This document shows positions 40,031 to 49,741 of a stretch of DNA of 64,000 bases, piece after piece. Source of the stretch: Duganella zoogloeoides (GTDB lineage Bacteria; Pseudomonadota; Gammaproteobacteria; Burkholderiales; Burkholderiaceae_D); assembly GCF_034479515.1 (NCBI RefSeq), contig NZ_CP140152.1:4464001-4528000 (forward strand), in the 5' to 3' direction. Below the pieces are notes generated by a model, which was given only the letters and a program-made list of their open reading frames with translations, had not been told where the DNA came from and did no database searches. A program made the translations under genes and the position numbers. Position 1 is the first letter of the stretch. The number at the start of each line of letters is the position of its first letter.

Positions 40031-40044
40031 CCTGATGACGGGCA

Positions 40045-40377
40045 TTACACCTCGGGGGACGTATGCGTGAGGGCGTAGTGCAGGTGCTGCCACCAGTGCT
40101 CGCGCGAATCGACCATGCGCAGGCATTTCTTGTCCACCTCGGTGGGAAACACCTTATCCTGGCACTGCCTCGTCATCAACGCATTGCGCTGGTTCTCGGC
40201 ATTGACCAGCGCTGCCGACAACCATATCACCAGCCCGAGCAGCAGCACGGCCGTGGTCCAGGCGATATGGTTGATATAGGAAAATTCGTACAGGTTCTCG
40301 ATGGCCGGTGCTGATTCCTTGTAGATATGCATCACCTTGCCTTCGGCATCCTTGCGTTCCTTGCTGATTTCTTTCAT
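40045..40377 (-). CDS. Small single-span membrane protein of unknown function
   Basis: The 110 residues have a charged N-terminus (MKEISKERKDAEGKVMHIYKE), one hydrophobic helix (IAWTTAVLLLGLVIWLSAALV, about 38-58), and a soluble tail with two Cys (RQCQDKVFPTEVDKKCLRMVD) that could form a disulphide. I do not recognise the family. It stands alone between two terminator-like regions and is transcribed towards the efflux operon. Confidence 0.7.
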   Translation of the reverse strand: MKEISKERKDAEGKVMHIYKESAPAIENLYEFSYINHIAWTTAVLLLGLVIWLSAALVNAENQRNALMTRQCQDKVFPTEVDKKCLRMVDSREHWWQHLHYALTHTSPEV

Positions 40378-40448
40378 CGCTCATCCCATCGAATAAAACC
40401 GCGCCCGCGTCGCAGACGTGCCACGACGCGAGGTTACCACTGTTTCGC

Positions 40449-42419
40449 TTAAAAGTCGTAGCGGGCCGAGAGTTTCAGCTGGCGGCCGTCGGCAGTGTAG
40501 ATGCCGCCGTTGCCGAACACGCAGTTGAATGCCTGCGAATAGTAACGCTTGTCCGTCAGGTTCTGGCCCGACAGCGCCAGCTCCCACTGGCCGAACTTGC
40601 GCGCGTAGCGGGCGTCGAGCGTGGTGTACGACGGGATCTTGCTCGAGCAGCTGTTGGCGTAATCGTCGCCATAGCGCTGGTCATCGACCCACTGCACGCC
40701 GATGTCGGCGCTCTGGCCGTTGGCCGGCATCCAGCTCAGGCGCGCGGTCACGGTATTCTCGGGCACCAGCGCAATCTGCTTGCCGTGGTTGGCGCCGGCG
40801 CGGAACTTGGCGTCCACGTACTGGTAATGCGCGCTCACGCTCCAGTCGGCGGCAATGCGCTGCTCGGCATCGAGTTCGAAGCCCTGGCGCCTGGTCGGGT
40901 CGAGGTTGGCGTTGGCGCCGAACGGCGGCACGGTCGGATCGTAGAAGATCTCATCGGTCAGGTTGCTGCGGAAGATACGCGCGGTAGCCTTGCTGCCGGC
41001 GCCCATGGCGTAGGTGGCGCCCAGTTCCAGGTCCTTCGATTTCTGCGGACGCAGCACCTGGTTGACGACCGGCGTGCCGGCGTTGTCGTCCGCGTTGGCC
41101 AGGCGATAGCTCTGGCCTGCCTTGCCGAACACGGTCAGCCCGCTGACCGGCATGTAGCTCAGCTGGACCTCCCACGCGTTTACGCCCTGGGTGGTGTCGT
41201 AGCCGGTGGTGGCAAAGCCCAGCGGATCGCGGAATTTTTTGTCGAACAGTTCGCGGCGCACGCCGGCCGAGATGCGGCCTTCGTGCACCGGATCGAAGCG
41301 CAGTTCGTCGCGAAGGTAGATGGCTTTCGATTTCTGCTCGGCGTCGGCGGCGGAAAAATCGGCGGTAGTGGTGCGCTCCCACTTGGTGAAGTCGGCGCCG
41401 AACACCAGTTCATTGACCATGCCGCCCACTGCACCGAGCTTGCGCACGCGCGGCGAGAACTGCCACTGTTTGGTTTCGTAGCTGCTGACCGACGGGCCGA
41501 ATGCGTAGTTGTACAGCGCGTCGACGGTCTTTTTGCGGTAGGACAGCTCGGCTGCCACGTCGTGGCCGGCCACGCGGTACTCGCCGAAGGCAGTCAGGCG
41601 GTCGCTGTCGAGCGAGCCGTAATCGTTGGGAGAGAAGGTCTGGCGTGGATTGGCGTTGAACTGCGCTTCGGTCAGCGCGCCGGGCAGGCGCGAGTCCTGG
41701 CGCGCGCCTTCGTAGCGCACACCCACGCGGCCGGCATCATTGTGCCATTGCAGGCCGCCGCTCAACTGGGTTTGCTTGAAGTCGTTGTTGTCGCGGTAGT
41801 TGTCGGTGCGCTGGTGGCCGGCGCTGACATCGGCCGAAAAGTCGGCCCACGACTGCGCCACGGTGGCGCGCGCTTCGCCGGCGTTGAAGCTGCCGCCTTC
41901 GACGAACACGCTGCCGCTGCCGGCGCGCTGGTTCGGGCGCCTGGTGACGATGTTGATCACGCCGCCGGTGGCGCCGTCGCCATACAACACGCTGGCGCCG
42001 CCGCGCGTGATCTCGATGCGCTCGACGCTGTCGATCGGGATCGTGGACAGGATGGCGTTGGCTTGCTCATTCTCCGAGAGGCGCACGCCATCAACTACGA
42101 TCACCATGTTCTGGGCGCTGTTGGCGCCGAAGCCACGCAGGTCGAGTCCGAAGTCGGGGCTGCCGGTGAGGCTCTGGCGGCCGTACACGCCGCCGATCTT
42201 GCGGATCGCGGCGTTGACGTCGCCAGCGCCGGCGCGGCGGATCTCGTCGGCCGTGATCACGGTGGCGCCGATCGGTGCGAGCGACGGATCGGCATCGAAA
42301 CGGGCGCCGGTGATGGTCACGGGATTCAATTCCTGTGCAACTTGCGCCAGGGCGGCGGGCGCGGTGAAGCAGAGGGAAATGGCGGCGGCCAGCAGGCGCG
42401 GACGAAGAGAGATAGACAT
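40449..42419 (-). CDS. TonB-dependent outer-membrane receptor
   Basis: The 656 residues have a signal peptide (to about AALAQ) and a TonB-box-like NPVTITGAR. The plug domain has DEIRRAGAGDVNAAIRKIGGVYGRQSL, FGLDLRGFGANSAQNMVIVVDGVRLSENEQ and VERIEITRGGASVLYGDGATGGVINIVTRRP. A beta barrel ends with a terminal Phe (LSARYDF). A RLANADDN...LRPQKSKDLELG segment matches the usual barrel signature. The ligand is unknown. No clear Fur box is seen. It is divergent to a LigB-type dioxygenase across a promoter region with two nested dyads. Confidence 0.92.
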   Translation of the reverse strand: MSISLRPRLLAAAISLCFTAPAALAQVAQELNPVTITGARFDADPSLAPIGATVITADEIRRAGAGDVNAAIRKIGGVYGRQSLTGSPDFGLDLRGFGANSAQNMVIVVDGVRLSENEQANAILSTIPIDSVERIEITRGGASVLYGDGATGGVINIVTRRPNQRAGSGSVFVEGGSFNAGEARATVAQSWADFSADVSAGHQRTDNYRDNNDFKQTQLSGGLQWHNDAGRVGVRYEGARQDSRLPGALTEAQFNANPRQTFSPNDYGSLDSDRLTAFGEYRVAGHDVAAELSYRKKTVDALYNYAFGPSVSSYETKQWQFSPRVRKLGAVGGMVNELVFGADFTKWERTTTADFSAADAEQKSKAIYLRDELRFDPVHEGRISAGVRRELFDKKFRDPLGFATTGYDTTQGVNAWEVQLSYMPVSGLTVFGKAGQSYRLANADDNAGTPVVNQVLRPQKSKDLELGATYAMGAGSKATARIFRSNLTDEIFYDPTVPPFGANANLDPTRRQGFELDAEQRIAADWSVSAHYQYVDAKFRAGANHGKQIALVPENTVTARLSWMPANGQSADIGVQWVDDQRYGDDYANSCSSKIPSYTTLDARYARKFGQWELALSGQNLTDKRYYSQAFNCVFGNGGIYTADGRQLKLSARYDF

Positions 42420-42484
42420 GGGATGAATGACCAGTGAAACGGGAAGGCGCATATTATACGCGTGATATTTTTACTTCTCCTGCG

Positions 42485-42512
42485 ATCCAGATTATGGATC
42501 GATACTATCGAT
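42485..42512. promoter_or_regulatory. Two overlapping dyads in the divergent receptor/dioxygenase promoter
   Basis: GATCC-AGATTAT-GGATC at 42484-42500 and the perfect ATCGATA-C-TATCGAT at 42498-42512 overlap by a few bases. They sit between the receptor gene (start 42419) and the dioxygenase gene (start 42582), 65-95 bases from either start, a typical place for a regulator controlling both. No regulator gene is adjacent. Confidence 0.45.
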
Positions 42513-42581
42513 ATTTCCGCCATTGTCGACGGCATCGCCCGTCCCTATATTGGCAGATTGAATTGCACGGAGTTGACCACC

Positions 42582-43376
42582 ATGACCCTCCCCACCTATT
42601 TCCTGTCGCACGGCGGCGGCCCCTGGCCGTTCATGATGGACCAGGTAGGCCACCTGTACGCGCAGCTCGATGCCTCCCTGCGCGACATTCCGCGCCAGAT
42701 TGGCGGCAAGCCGCGCGCGGTGCTGGTAGTCACCGCGCACTGGGAAGGACGCGACTTCCTGCTGTCATCGTCGGCAAAACCGCCGATGATTTACGACTAC
42801 GGCGGCTTCCCGCCACACACGTACCAGGTGCAGTACCCCGCCCCCGGCTCGCCCGAACTGGCGGCGCGCGTGCAGGCGCTGTTGCAGGCCGGCGGCCACC
42901 CGGCATCGCTCGACGACGGGCGCGGCTTCGACCACGGCACGTTTTCCGCCATGGTGCCGGTGTTTCCGGACGCGGACGTGCCGGTCGTGCAGCTCTCGCT
43001 CAAGCACGGACTCGATGCGCGCACCCATATCGAAGCGGGCCGCCTGCTGGCGCCGTTGCGTGATGAAGGGGTGCTGATCGTGGGCAGCGGCCTCAGTTAC
43101 CACAACCTGCGCGCGTTCAACGCCCAGGGCGCGGCAGCGTCGCATGCGTTCGACGACTGGCTGCGCGCGGCGATGGCGCTGCCCGCGGCCGAGCGCACGC
43201 AAGCCTTGCTGAAATGGGATCAGGCGCCGGGGGCGCGCATGGCGCATCCGCGGGAGGAGCATTTACTGCCGCTGATGGTGGTGCTGGGTGCGGCCGAAGA
43301 CGATACGGCCACGATGCCCTATCATGAAGATGCGTTCATGGGTGCGCTGGCGGTAAGCAGTTTTAAATTTGGCTAG
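42582..43376 (+). CDS. LigB/DODA-type extradiol dioxygenase family protein (YgiD-like)
   Basis: The 264 residues keep the His-rich metal site of the class III extradiol family: LSHGGGP near the N-terminus, VVTAHWEG, FDHGTFSAMVPVFPDADVPV and GSGLSYHNLRAF, then LLPLMVVLGAAEDD. Relatives include plant DOPA 4,5-dioxygenase and E. coli YgiD, which cleave catechols with Fe or Zn in the site. The natural substrate here is unknown. The ATG at 42582 is chosen because the strand TYFLSHGGG follows immediately; an upstream in-frame ATG would add a non-conserved 40 residues. Confidence 0.92.
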   Translation: MTLPTYFLSHGGGPWPFMMDQVGHLYAQLDASLRDIPRQIGGKPRAVLVVTAHWEGRDFLLSSSAKPPMIYDYGGFPPHTYQVQYPAPGSPELAARVQALLQAGGHPASLDDGRGFDHGTFSAMVPVFPDADVPVVQLSLKHGLDARTHIEAGRLLAPLRDEGVLIVGSGLSYHNLRAFNAQGAAASHAFDDWLRAAMALPAAERTQALLKWDQAPGARMAHPREEHLLPLMVVLGAAEDDTATMPYHEDAFMGALAVSSFKFG

Positions 43377-43390
43377 TTGACGCTGATGCA

Positions 43391-43462
43391 GTCGTCCCCG
43401 CGAACGTAACCGCCGCCGCCGCTGACCGCCGCTCCGTCATCCCCGCGTTCGCGAGGATGACG
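43391..43462. repeat. REP-like palindrome
   Basis: GTCATCCCCGC and GCGAGGATGAC (43437-43462) pair around GTTC with one mismatch. A second half-copy, GTCGTCCCCGCGAACG, lies at 43391-43406. The element sits between the convergent dioxygenase and ylqF genes and belongs to the same class as those at 30916 and 61207. Confidence 0.65.
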
Positions 43463-43504
43463 ACTCTACATGAATCGGCGAGGTCTCGAGACCATGGCCT
43501 GCTG

Positions 43505-44455
43505 TTACGTCCCGCGCTTGCCGTTGGCGGCATTGCGCGCCTTCTCGGCCGCAGCCGCCGCCTTCTCGGCATTCTTGATCGCCATCTCCGCCTCGTGCGC
43601 CGCCAGGCGCTCCGCGCGCGAGGCCGGGGTTTCCAGCGAAATGCGACCGAGCACGCCGCTGCGGTAGTCGCCGAGGAAGGTGTGCGACGCCTTTTCGAAA
43701 TCGTAGTCGCCACCTTTCTGGCGGAAGCCGCGCTTAGCCGCGATGCCTTCCACCACGGCGATGCCATCAAAACTCTCGATGTCCTTGAAACCGTAGCGCG
43801 CCACCAGCAGTTCCGGGTAGTAGCGCAGCATCTCGTCGGCCAGGTACACGGCCACTTCTTCCTCGATCAGCGCGTTGGAGCCGATCGCGTGGCTGGCGGC
43901 CAGCATCAGGCCGTCGGTGGGCAGCGCGATCTTGGGCCACAACATGCCGGGGGTATCGACCAGGATGGTGTTCTTGTCGAGGTAGAGCTTTTGCTGCTGC
44001 TTGGTCACGGCCGGCTCGTCGCCCACCTTGGCCACGCGCTTTTTCAGCAGCGCGTTCATCAGCGTCGATTTGCCGACGTTGGGAATCCCCATGATCATGA
44101 TGCGCAGCGGCTTGGTCGGCACGCTGCGGTGCGGCGCCAGCTTGCGCGCCAGGTCGAGCACGCGCGCCACGTCGGCCGGCTTCTTGGTCGTCATCGGGTA
44201 CGCGGTCACGCCGTCCTGGGCATTATAAAAGTCGGCCCAGCGCGAGGTGGCGTCCGTGTCGGCCAGGTCGATCTTGTTGAGGATTTTCAGGCACGGCCGC
44301 TGGCGGAACTTGCGCAGCTCCTCCACCATGGGGTTGGTGCTGGCCTCGGGCAGGCGCGCATCGACCACCTCGATCACCAGATCGATGTTTTCCATCTGCT
44401 CCGCCGCCTTCTTCTTGGCGGCGTTCATATGCCCCGGGTACCATTGTATCGACAT
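43505..44455 (-). CDS. ylqF: Ribosome biogenesis GTPase YlqF/RbgA
   Basis: The 316 residues show the circularly permuted GTPase motif order: IDLVIEVVDARLPEASTNP, then G4 as LNKIDLAD (about 78), then the P-loop GIPNVGKSTLMN (about 128), then G3 DTPGML (about 172). The N-terminal IQWYPGHMNAAKK and a C-terminal RNA-binding helical domain are typical of YlqF/RbgA, which assists late 50S assembly. An Ala/Lys/Glu-rich tail (KNAEKAAAAAEKARNAA) ends the protein. It is divergent to the OPT transporter gene. Confidence 0.95.
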   Translation of the reverse strand: MSIQWYPGHMNAAKKKAAEQMENIDLVIEVVDARLPEASTNPMVEELRKFRQRPCLKILNKIDLADTDATSRWADFYNAQDGVTAYPMTTKKPADVARVLDLARKLAPHRSVPTKPLRIMIMGIPNVGKSTLMNALLKKRVAKVGDEPAVTKQQQKLYLDKNTILVDTPGMLWPKIALPTDGLMLAASHAIGSNALIEEEVAVYLADEMLRYYPELLVARYGFKDIESFDGIAVVEGIAAKRGFRQKGGDYDFEKASHTFLGDYRSGVLGRISLETPASRAERLAAHEAEMAIKNAEKAAAAAEKARNAANGKRGT

Positions 44456-44584
44456 GCTCTGACCTTCAAAATCGTTCTGACAATCCGCTATTTTACCTGC
44501 TGGCCGGTGCGGGATTCGGATATCATGGTCCGTCTTGCTTTTCCCTAATCATATAAACAATATTGTCATCCGGAGTTTTTAACG

Positions 44585-46573
44585 ATGAATAGTGCGGCAC
44601 TGTCCAATCCGCGGGAAATCACCATCCGCGGGATCTTCCTCGGCATACTCATCACGCTGGTGTTTACCGCCGCCCAGGTGTACCTCGGCCTGAAGGTGGG
44701 CCTCACCTTCGCCACGTCGATTCCGGCGGCGGTGATCTCGATGGCGCTGCTGTCGGCGTTCAAGAACGCCACCATCCAGGAAAACAACATCGTCCAGACC
44801 ATCGCCTCGGCCGCCGGCACGCTGGCCTCGGTGATCTTCGTGCTGCCCGGCCTGTTAATGGTCGGCTGGTGGGCGCACGTGCCGTTCTGGCCCACGTTTG
44901 GCGCCTGCGCCATCGGCGGCGTGCTCGGTGTGATGTACACGGTGCCGCTGCGCCGCGCGCTGGTGTCGCAATCGACGCTGCCTTACCCCGAAGGCGTGGC
45001 TGCCGCCGAAGTACTGAAAGTCGGCACGGCCACCCGCGAGGGCGCCAAGGAGGGCAAGGCGGGCCTGCAGGCAGTGCTGCTCGGTGCAATCGCCTCGGCT
45101 GTCATGGCCCTGGGCGCGGCCGCCAAGGTGATGGCCGCCGAACTGACCTTTTACTTCCGCACGGGCGCCGCCGGCGCCACCGGCATCGGCGCGGCCGGTT
45201 CGCTGGCGCTGATCGGCGCCGGCCACCTGATGGGCATCACGGTCGGCATCGCCATGCTGGTCGGCCTGGTGATCGCCTGGGGCATGCTGGTACCGCTGCT
45301 CACGTCGCTGGCGCCCGCCGCTGCCGGCGTCGGCGCCGAGGCCCACGCGCTGGCGATCTGGAGCAAGGAAGTGCGCATGATCGGCGCCGGTGTGATCGGC
45401 GTTGCCGCCATCATCACCCTGGCCGGCCTGGCCAAGCCCATCATCGGCGGCCTCAAGTCCGCGATGGACACCGCGCGCCGCGCCAAGCAGGGCGGCGCCG
45501 TCATCGACCGCACCGAGCAGGACATCCCGATCTTCATGGTGGGCCTGGTGACCCTGCTGGCGATGGTGCCGGCAGGCTGGCTGCTGGCCAGCTTCCTGCA
45601 GGGCGGTCCGCTGGCCGAACTGGCGTGGCCGCTGGTGGCCGTGGGCGTCGGCTACATCCTGGTCGCCGGCATCTTTGCCGCCGCCGTGTGCGGCTACATG
45701 GCGGGCCTGATCGGTTCGTCCAACTCGCCGGTGTCCGGCATCGCCATTTTGACCATCCTCGGCGCCGCGCTGACGGTGGGCATGGTCGGGCGCAGCGTGA
45801 TGGGGCCGGAAGTGGCGCACGCGCTGATCGCCTACGCGCTGTTCGTCACCACCGTGGTGCTGGCGGTGGCCGTGATCGGCAACGACAACCTGCAGGATCT
45901 GAAGACCGGCCAGCTGGTCAACGCCACGCCGTGGAAGCAGCAGGTAGCGCTGCTGATCGGCGTGTTTGCCGGTTCGTGCGTGGTGCCGCCGGTGCTGGAG
46001 CTGCTCAACCACGCCAACGGCTTCGTCGGCGCACCGAATCTCGATTCGATCTCCGACCAGCCGCTGGCCGCGCCGCAGGCGCAACTGATTTCCACGCTGG
46101 CCAAGGGCGTCATCGGCGGCCGGCTGGAATGGAACTTGCTGGGCTATGGCGCGCTGATCGGCCTGGGCCTGGTCTTGATCAATTTCTTCCTGAAGAAGTC
46201 GTCGAACGACAAGTACAGCCTGCCGCCGCTGGGCGTGGGCCTGGCGATCTACCTGCCCAGCGCCGTGATCACCCCGGTGGTGCTCGGTGCGGTACTGGGC
46301 TACTATTTTGAAAAATCGGTCGGCAATTCGCCGGCCGGTGAAACCGCCAAGCGCCTGGCCGTGCTGATCATGTCGGGCTTCATCGTGGGCGAGAGCCTGT
46401 TCAACGTCGCGCTGGCCGGCCTGATCGTGGTCTCGGGCGAAGGCGAACCGCTGGCGATTGCCACGTCGCTGACCGAGGCGCACACCATGCTGATCTCGCT
46501 GGTGGTGGCCGTGTTCGTGGTCACCGGCCTGTACCGCTGGGCAGGCAAGCGTGGCAAGGAAGTGACCGCCTAA
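44585..46573 (+). CDS. OPT family oligopeptide transporter
   Basis: The protein has 662 residues and about 15 membrane spans. The family patterns are REITIRGIFLGILITLVFTAAQVYLGLKVGLTFATSIPAAVISMALL at the N-terminus, LPYPEGVAAAEVLKVG and AGLIGSSNSPVSGIAILTI. OPT proteins import small peptides or metal-chelate compounds using the proton gradient. GGAG lies upstream of the ATG. It is monocistronic and followed by a clear terminator. Confidence 0.95.
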   Translation: MNSAALSNPREITIRGIFLGILITLVFTAAQVYLGLKVGLTFATSIPAAVISMALLSAFKNATIQENNIVQTIASAAGTLASVIFVLPGLLMVGWWAHVPFWPTFGACAIGGVLGVMYTVPLRRALVSQSTLPYPEGVAAAEVLKVGTATREGAKEGKAGLQAVLLGAIASAVMALGAAAKVMAAELTFYFRTGAAGATGIGAAGSLALIGAGHLMGITVGIAMLVGLVIAWGMLVPLLTSLAPAAAGVGAEAHALAIWSKEVRMIGAGVIGVAAIITLAGLAKPIIGGLKSAMDTARRAKQGGAVIDRTEQDIPIFMVGLVTLLAMVPAGWLLASFLQGGPLAELAWPLVAVGVGYILVAGIFAAAVCGYMAGLIGSSNSPVSGIAILTILGAALTVGMVGRSVMGPEVAHALIAYALFVTTVVLAVAVIGNDNLQDLKTGQLVNATPWKQQVALLIGVFAGSCVVPPVLELLNHANGFVGAPNLDSISDQPLAAPQAQLISTLAKGVIGGRLEWNLLGYGALIGLGLVLINFFLKKSSNDKYSLPPLGVGLAIYLPSAVITPVVLGAVLGYYFEKSVGNSPAGETAKRLAVLIMSGFIVGESLFNVALAGLIVVSGEGEPLAIATSLTEAHTMLISLVVAVFVVTGLYRWAGKRGKEVTA

Positions 46574-46591
46574 GCATCCCGGTCCCATACA

Positions 46592-46628
46592 ATGCCGCCC
46601 CGCACTCGCGCCGGGCGGCATTTTTTTT
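46592..46628 (+). terminator. Rho-independent terminator after the OPT gene
   Basis: ATGCCGCCC and GGGCGGCAT pair around a 12-base loop, followed immediately by eight T. It lies 18 bases after the stop of the transporter gene. Confidence 0.92.
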
Positions 46629-46709
46629 CGAAACAAATATTGCATACAGGATAGACAGGCATCATTGCCAAGATTATAATTATTCATCTTCCAACTTCCA
46701 GCTCTGCAC

Positions 46710-48710
46710 ATGCGCCGTCTTCCCCTGTCCTGCCTCTTCGCGCTGGCCTGCGCCCTTACCGGTGGCGCCCCGGCGCTGGCGGCACCACTGCCGCCCGTGT
46801 CGGCTTTTTTTGAAACACCACACCTGAGCCATGTAAAGATCTCGCCGAAAGGCAGCATGGTGGCGATGGCAGTCAGGCAGGACGACAGCACGCTGGCCAT
46901 CGAGGTGCGCGATGCGGACAACCCCGGCAAGGGCACCCGGTTGGCGCTGGTGGACAACGTCAATGTCGGGATTTCGGATATCCATTGGATCAATGAAAAG
47001 CGCCTTGGCTACACGCTCAAGAACCTGCGCAACAACAGCACCACGCTGCTTGACGAATTTGCGATCGATGTCGATGGCAATGAGCGACGCCACCTGATCA
47101 GCGGCAGCTGGAACTTCCAGAAGGAAGCCCCAATCGGCAGTCTCATCAGCAGCCGCACGCTGCCTGCCGGGCATATGTATGTGGATTCCGTCCATGACGG
47201 TTCGGACGACATCCTGATCGCCAAGTTCATCTGGAACAATACCGAGATCATGTCCGAATCGTCGCGCCTGTACCGGCTCAACACCCGTACCCAGCGTCTC
47301 ACTTCAGCCTTCGAGGGTTCACAACCACCTGCCATCAAGCGCTGGATGACCGACAACGCCGCGGTGCCGCGCATCGTCACGTCGCGGGTGGGGGGGCGTT
47401 GCACCAGCTTTTACCGCAAGCCCAACGACACGACCTGGACCGACATCGACAGCGGCGAATGCCTGGGAGACGGCAAGCGTTTCACCCCGCTGTTCTTCGA
47501 CGGCAGCGACAGCGTGTACGTGCAAGCGGCGCACCAAGGCTACGGAGCGTTGTACCGTTACGATCTCGCGGCCATGAAGCTGGACCCGGAACCGGTGGTG
47601 AGCACCCCGGGATTCGACTTCAGCGGCGAACCGGTCATCGATTTCGACAGCAAACGCTTGCTGGGCCTGTACCTGACCACGGACGCCAACACCACCATCT
47701 GGTTCAACGCTGCGCTCAAAGCGGACCAGGCAAAAATCGATGCCGCCCTGCCCGGCATCAACCGCATCAATTGCGCGGCGCACTGCCTGGCCTCGCCGAT
47801 CCTGCTGGTGCGCCGGGAAACCGACCGCATGCCGTCCGAATACGTGTTGTACACGCGCGCCACCGGCAAGATGATCGGCCTGGGCAGCATCCACCCCGAG
47901 ATCAAGGCGGGGCAAATGGGCGAGCGCAGTTTTCACCGCTACAAGGCCCGCGACGGCCGCGAAATCCCGGTCTACGTCACGCTGCCGGTCGGCAAAGCGG
48001 ATGCACCGCGGCCAGCCGTGGTGCTGGTGCACGGCGGCCCCATGGTGCGCGGCAGTTCGTGGGAGTGGGATGACGAAGCGGCCTTCCTCGCCTCACGCGG
48101 CTACGTGGTGATCCAGCCCGAGTTCCGGGGCGGCGACGGCTTTGGCAGCGCCCACCTGACGGCCGGGTTCCGCCAATGGGGCGCCGCCATGCAGGACGAC
48201 CTGGCGGATGCGGCGCAGTGGGCCGTCAAGCAAGGCTGGGTGGACCCCGGCCGTATCGGCATCATGGGCGCGAGCTATGGCGGCTATGCCACGCTGATAG
48301 GGTTGATCAAGGACCCGCAATTGTTCCGCGTGGGTGTGGCCTGGGCCGGCGTGACCGACCTGGGACTGATGTTTACGTCGTCCATGTCGGACGCCACCAG
48401 GGAAAACCTCGACTACAGCATGCGCACCACCATCGGCGATCCCGATACCGATGCCGAACTGTTCCGCAAATATTCGCCGCTGCAGCGCGCGGGCGAACTG
48501 AAGCAGCCATTGTTGCTGGCGCACGGCGTGGACGACAAGCGCGTACCACTGGAACACGCCACCAGGTTCTACCGCGCGGTCAAGTCGAACAACCCGAAGG
48601 TGGCACTGATCACCTATGACGACGAGCAGCACGGCTGGCGCAAGCAGGAAACCCGGCTCGACTTCTGGAAGCGCGTCGAAACCTTCCTCGACACCAACCT
48701 CAAGCAATAA
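46710..48710 (+). CDS. S9 family (prolyl oligopeptidase) serine peptidase
   Basis: The 666 residues have a signal peptide (to about ALAAP). A seven-bladed propeller-like N-terminal region is followed by an alpha/beta-hydrolase domain. There VVLVHGGPMVRGSSWEWDDEAAFLASRGYVVIQPEFRGG precedes the nucleophile in IGIMGASYGGYATLIGL (about 525), with Asp in LLAHGVDDKRVPLEHATRFY and His in DDEQHGWRKQETRLDF. It is probably periplasmic or exported and cleaves peptides. It converges with the HDAC-like gene, with 6 bases between. Confidence 0.93.
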   Translation: MRRLPLSCLFALACALTGGAPALAAPLPPVSAFFETPHLSHVKISPKGSMVAMAVRQDDSTLAIEVRDADNPGKGTRLALVDNVNVGISDIHWINEKRLGYTLKNLRNNSTTLLDEFAIDVDGNERRHLISGSWNFQKEAPIGSLISSRTLPAGHMYVDSVHDGSDDILIAKFIWNNTEIMSESSRLYRLNTRTQRLTSAFEGSQPPAIKRWMTDNAAVPRIVTSRVGGRCTSFYRKPNDTTWTDIDSGECLGDGKRFTPLFFDGSDSVYVQAAHQGYGALYRYDLAAMKLDPEPVVSTPGFDFSGEPVIDFDSKRLLGLYLTTDANTTIWFNAALKADQAKIDAALPGINRINCAAHCLASPILLVRRETDRMPSEYVLYTRATGKMIGLGSIHPEIKAGQMGERSFHRYKARDGREIPVYVTLPVGKADAPRPAVVLVHGGPMVRGSSWEWDDEAAFLASRGYVVIQPEFRGGDGFGSAHLTAGFRQWGAAMQDDLADAAQWAVKQGWVDPGRIGIMGASYGGYATLIGLIKDPQLFRVGVAWAGVTDLGLMFTSSMSDATRENLDYSMRTTIGDPDTDAELFRKYSPLQRAGELKQPLLLAHGVDDKRVPLEHATRFYRAVKSNNPKVALITYDDEQHGWRKQETRLDFWKRVETFLDTNLKQ

Positions 48711-48716
48711 AGGCCG

Positions 48717-49643
48717 TTAAATCTCGGCCAGCGCCTTCAGGTGCGCGACCACGCTGCGACCGAGGGCGGACAAGTTGTAGCCTCCCTCCAGACAGCTGAC
48801 GATGCGCCCTCTGGCATACAGGCGGGCGACTTCCATCAGCTGTTCGGTCATCCACGCATAATCCGCTTCCACCAGGCCCATGCCGCCGAGGTCATCCTCG
48901 CGGTGGGCATCGAAGCCGGCCGAAATAAAAATCATCTCGGGTTTGAACGCGTGCAGCGCCGGCAGCCATTGCTCGGTGACGATGCGGCGCACGTCGTCGC
49001 CTTTCGACGCCAGCGGCACCGGCACGTTGACGCGGTTGGGCGTGATCGGCAGCGGCTCGTTGTACGGATAAAACGGGTGCTGGAAGAAGCTCACCATCAG
49101 CGCGCGCGGCTCGTCGCGGAACGCTTCTTCGGTGCCGTTGCCGTGGTGGACGTCGAAATCGACGATCGCCACCCGCGCTAGCCCGCGCGCGTCGAGCGCG
49201 TGCTTGGCGGCGACCGCCACGTTGTTGAACAGGCAGAAGCCCATCGGCTCCATCGCGCGTGCGTGGTGGCCGGGCGGGCGCACCGAGCAGAAGGCGTTGT
49301 CGATTTCGCCGTCGATCACGGCGTCGGTGGCCGCCACCGCCGCGCCGGCCGCGCGCTGCGCCGCCAGCCAGCTCCAGGCATTGAGCGAGGTGTCGCCGTC
49401 GAGCGGATAGGTGTCGCCCGGCTCGGGCACGTTGTCGCGGATGATGGCAATCGCGTTGCGGGTGTGATTGCGTTCGAGGTCGGCGGCAGCGACCAGCGGC
49501 GCTTCGCGGTAGTCGAGCAGGTCGCTGATGTGGGAGCCGATCAACTGGTCGGAAATCGCCTGCAGCCGCGCGGGCGACTCGGGGTGCCAGTCGCCCATGT
49601 CGTGGCGCTGGCAGTCTGGATGGCTGTAAATGGCGGTGGTCAT
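48717..49643 (-). CDS. Histone deacetylase-like amidohydrolase
   Basis: The 308 residues include SHPDCQRHDMGDWHPESPARLQAI, VRPPGHHARAMEPMGFCLFNNVAVAAKHAL, VDFDVHHGNGTEEAFRDEP (zinc ligands Asp and His) and FISAGFDAHREDDLGG (second Asp), all class II HDAC/acetylpolyamine amidohydrolase signatures. Bacterial members deacetylate acetylpolyamines or other acetylamides. The ATG at 49643 begins the conserved MTTAIYSHPDC; upstream in-frame codons are non-conserved. It is divergent to moxR across 98 bases. Confidence 0.93.
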   Translation of the reverse strand: MTTAIYSHPDCQRHDMGDWHPESPARLQAISDQLIGSHISDLLDYREAPLVAAADLERNHTRNAIAIIRDNVPEPGDTYPLDGDTSLNAWSWLAAQRAAGAAVAATDAVIDGEIDNAFCSVRPPGHHARAMEPMGFCLFNNVAVAAKHALDARGLARVAIVDFDVHHGNGTEEAFRDEPRALMVSFFQHPFYPYNEPLPITPNRVNVPVPLASKGDDVRRIVTEQWLPALHAFKPEMIFISAGFDAHREDDLGGMGLVEADYAWMTEQLMEVARLYARGRIVSCLEGGYNLSALGRSVVAHLKALAEI

Positions 49644-49741
49644 GACTCTCTTGTGTCTCCGGCGCAGTTTCTCGCATAGAATCAGCTGTATCAAGGTACC
49701 CGGCTGTTCCATGCTTTCTATGCGCTAATCTACCACATATC

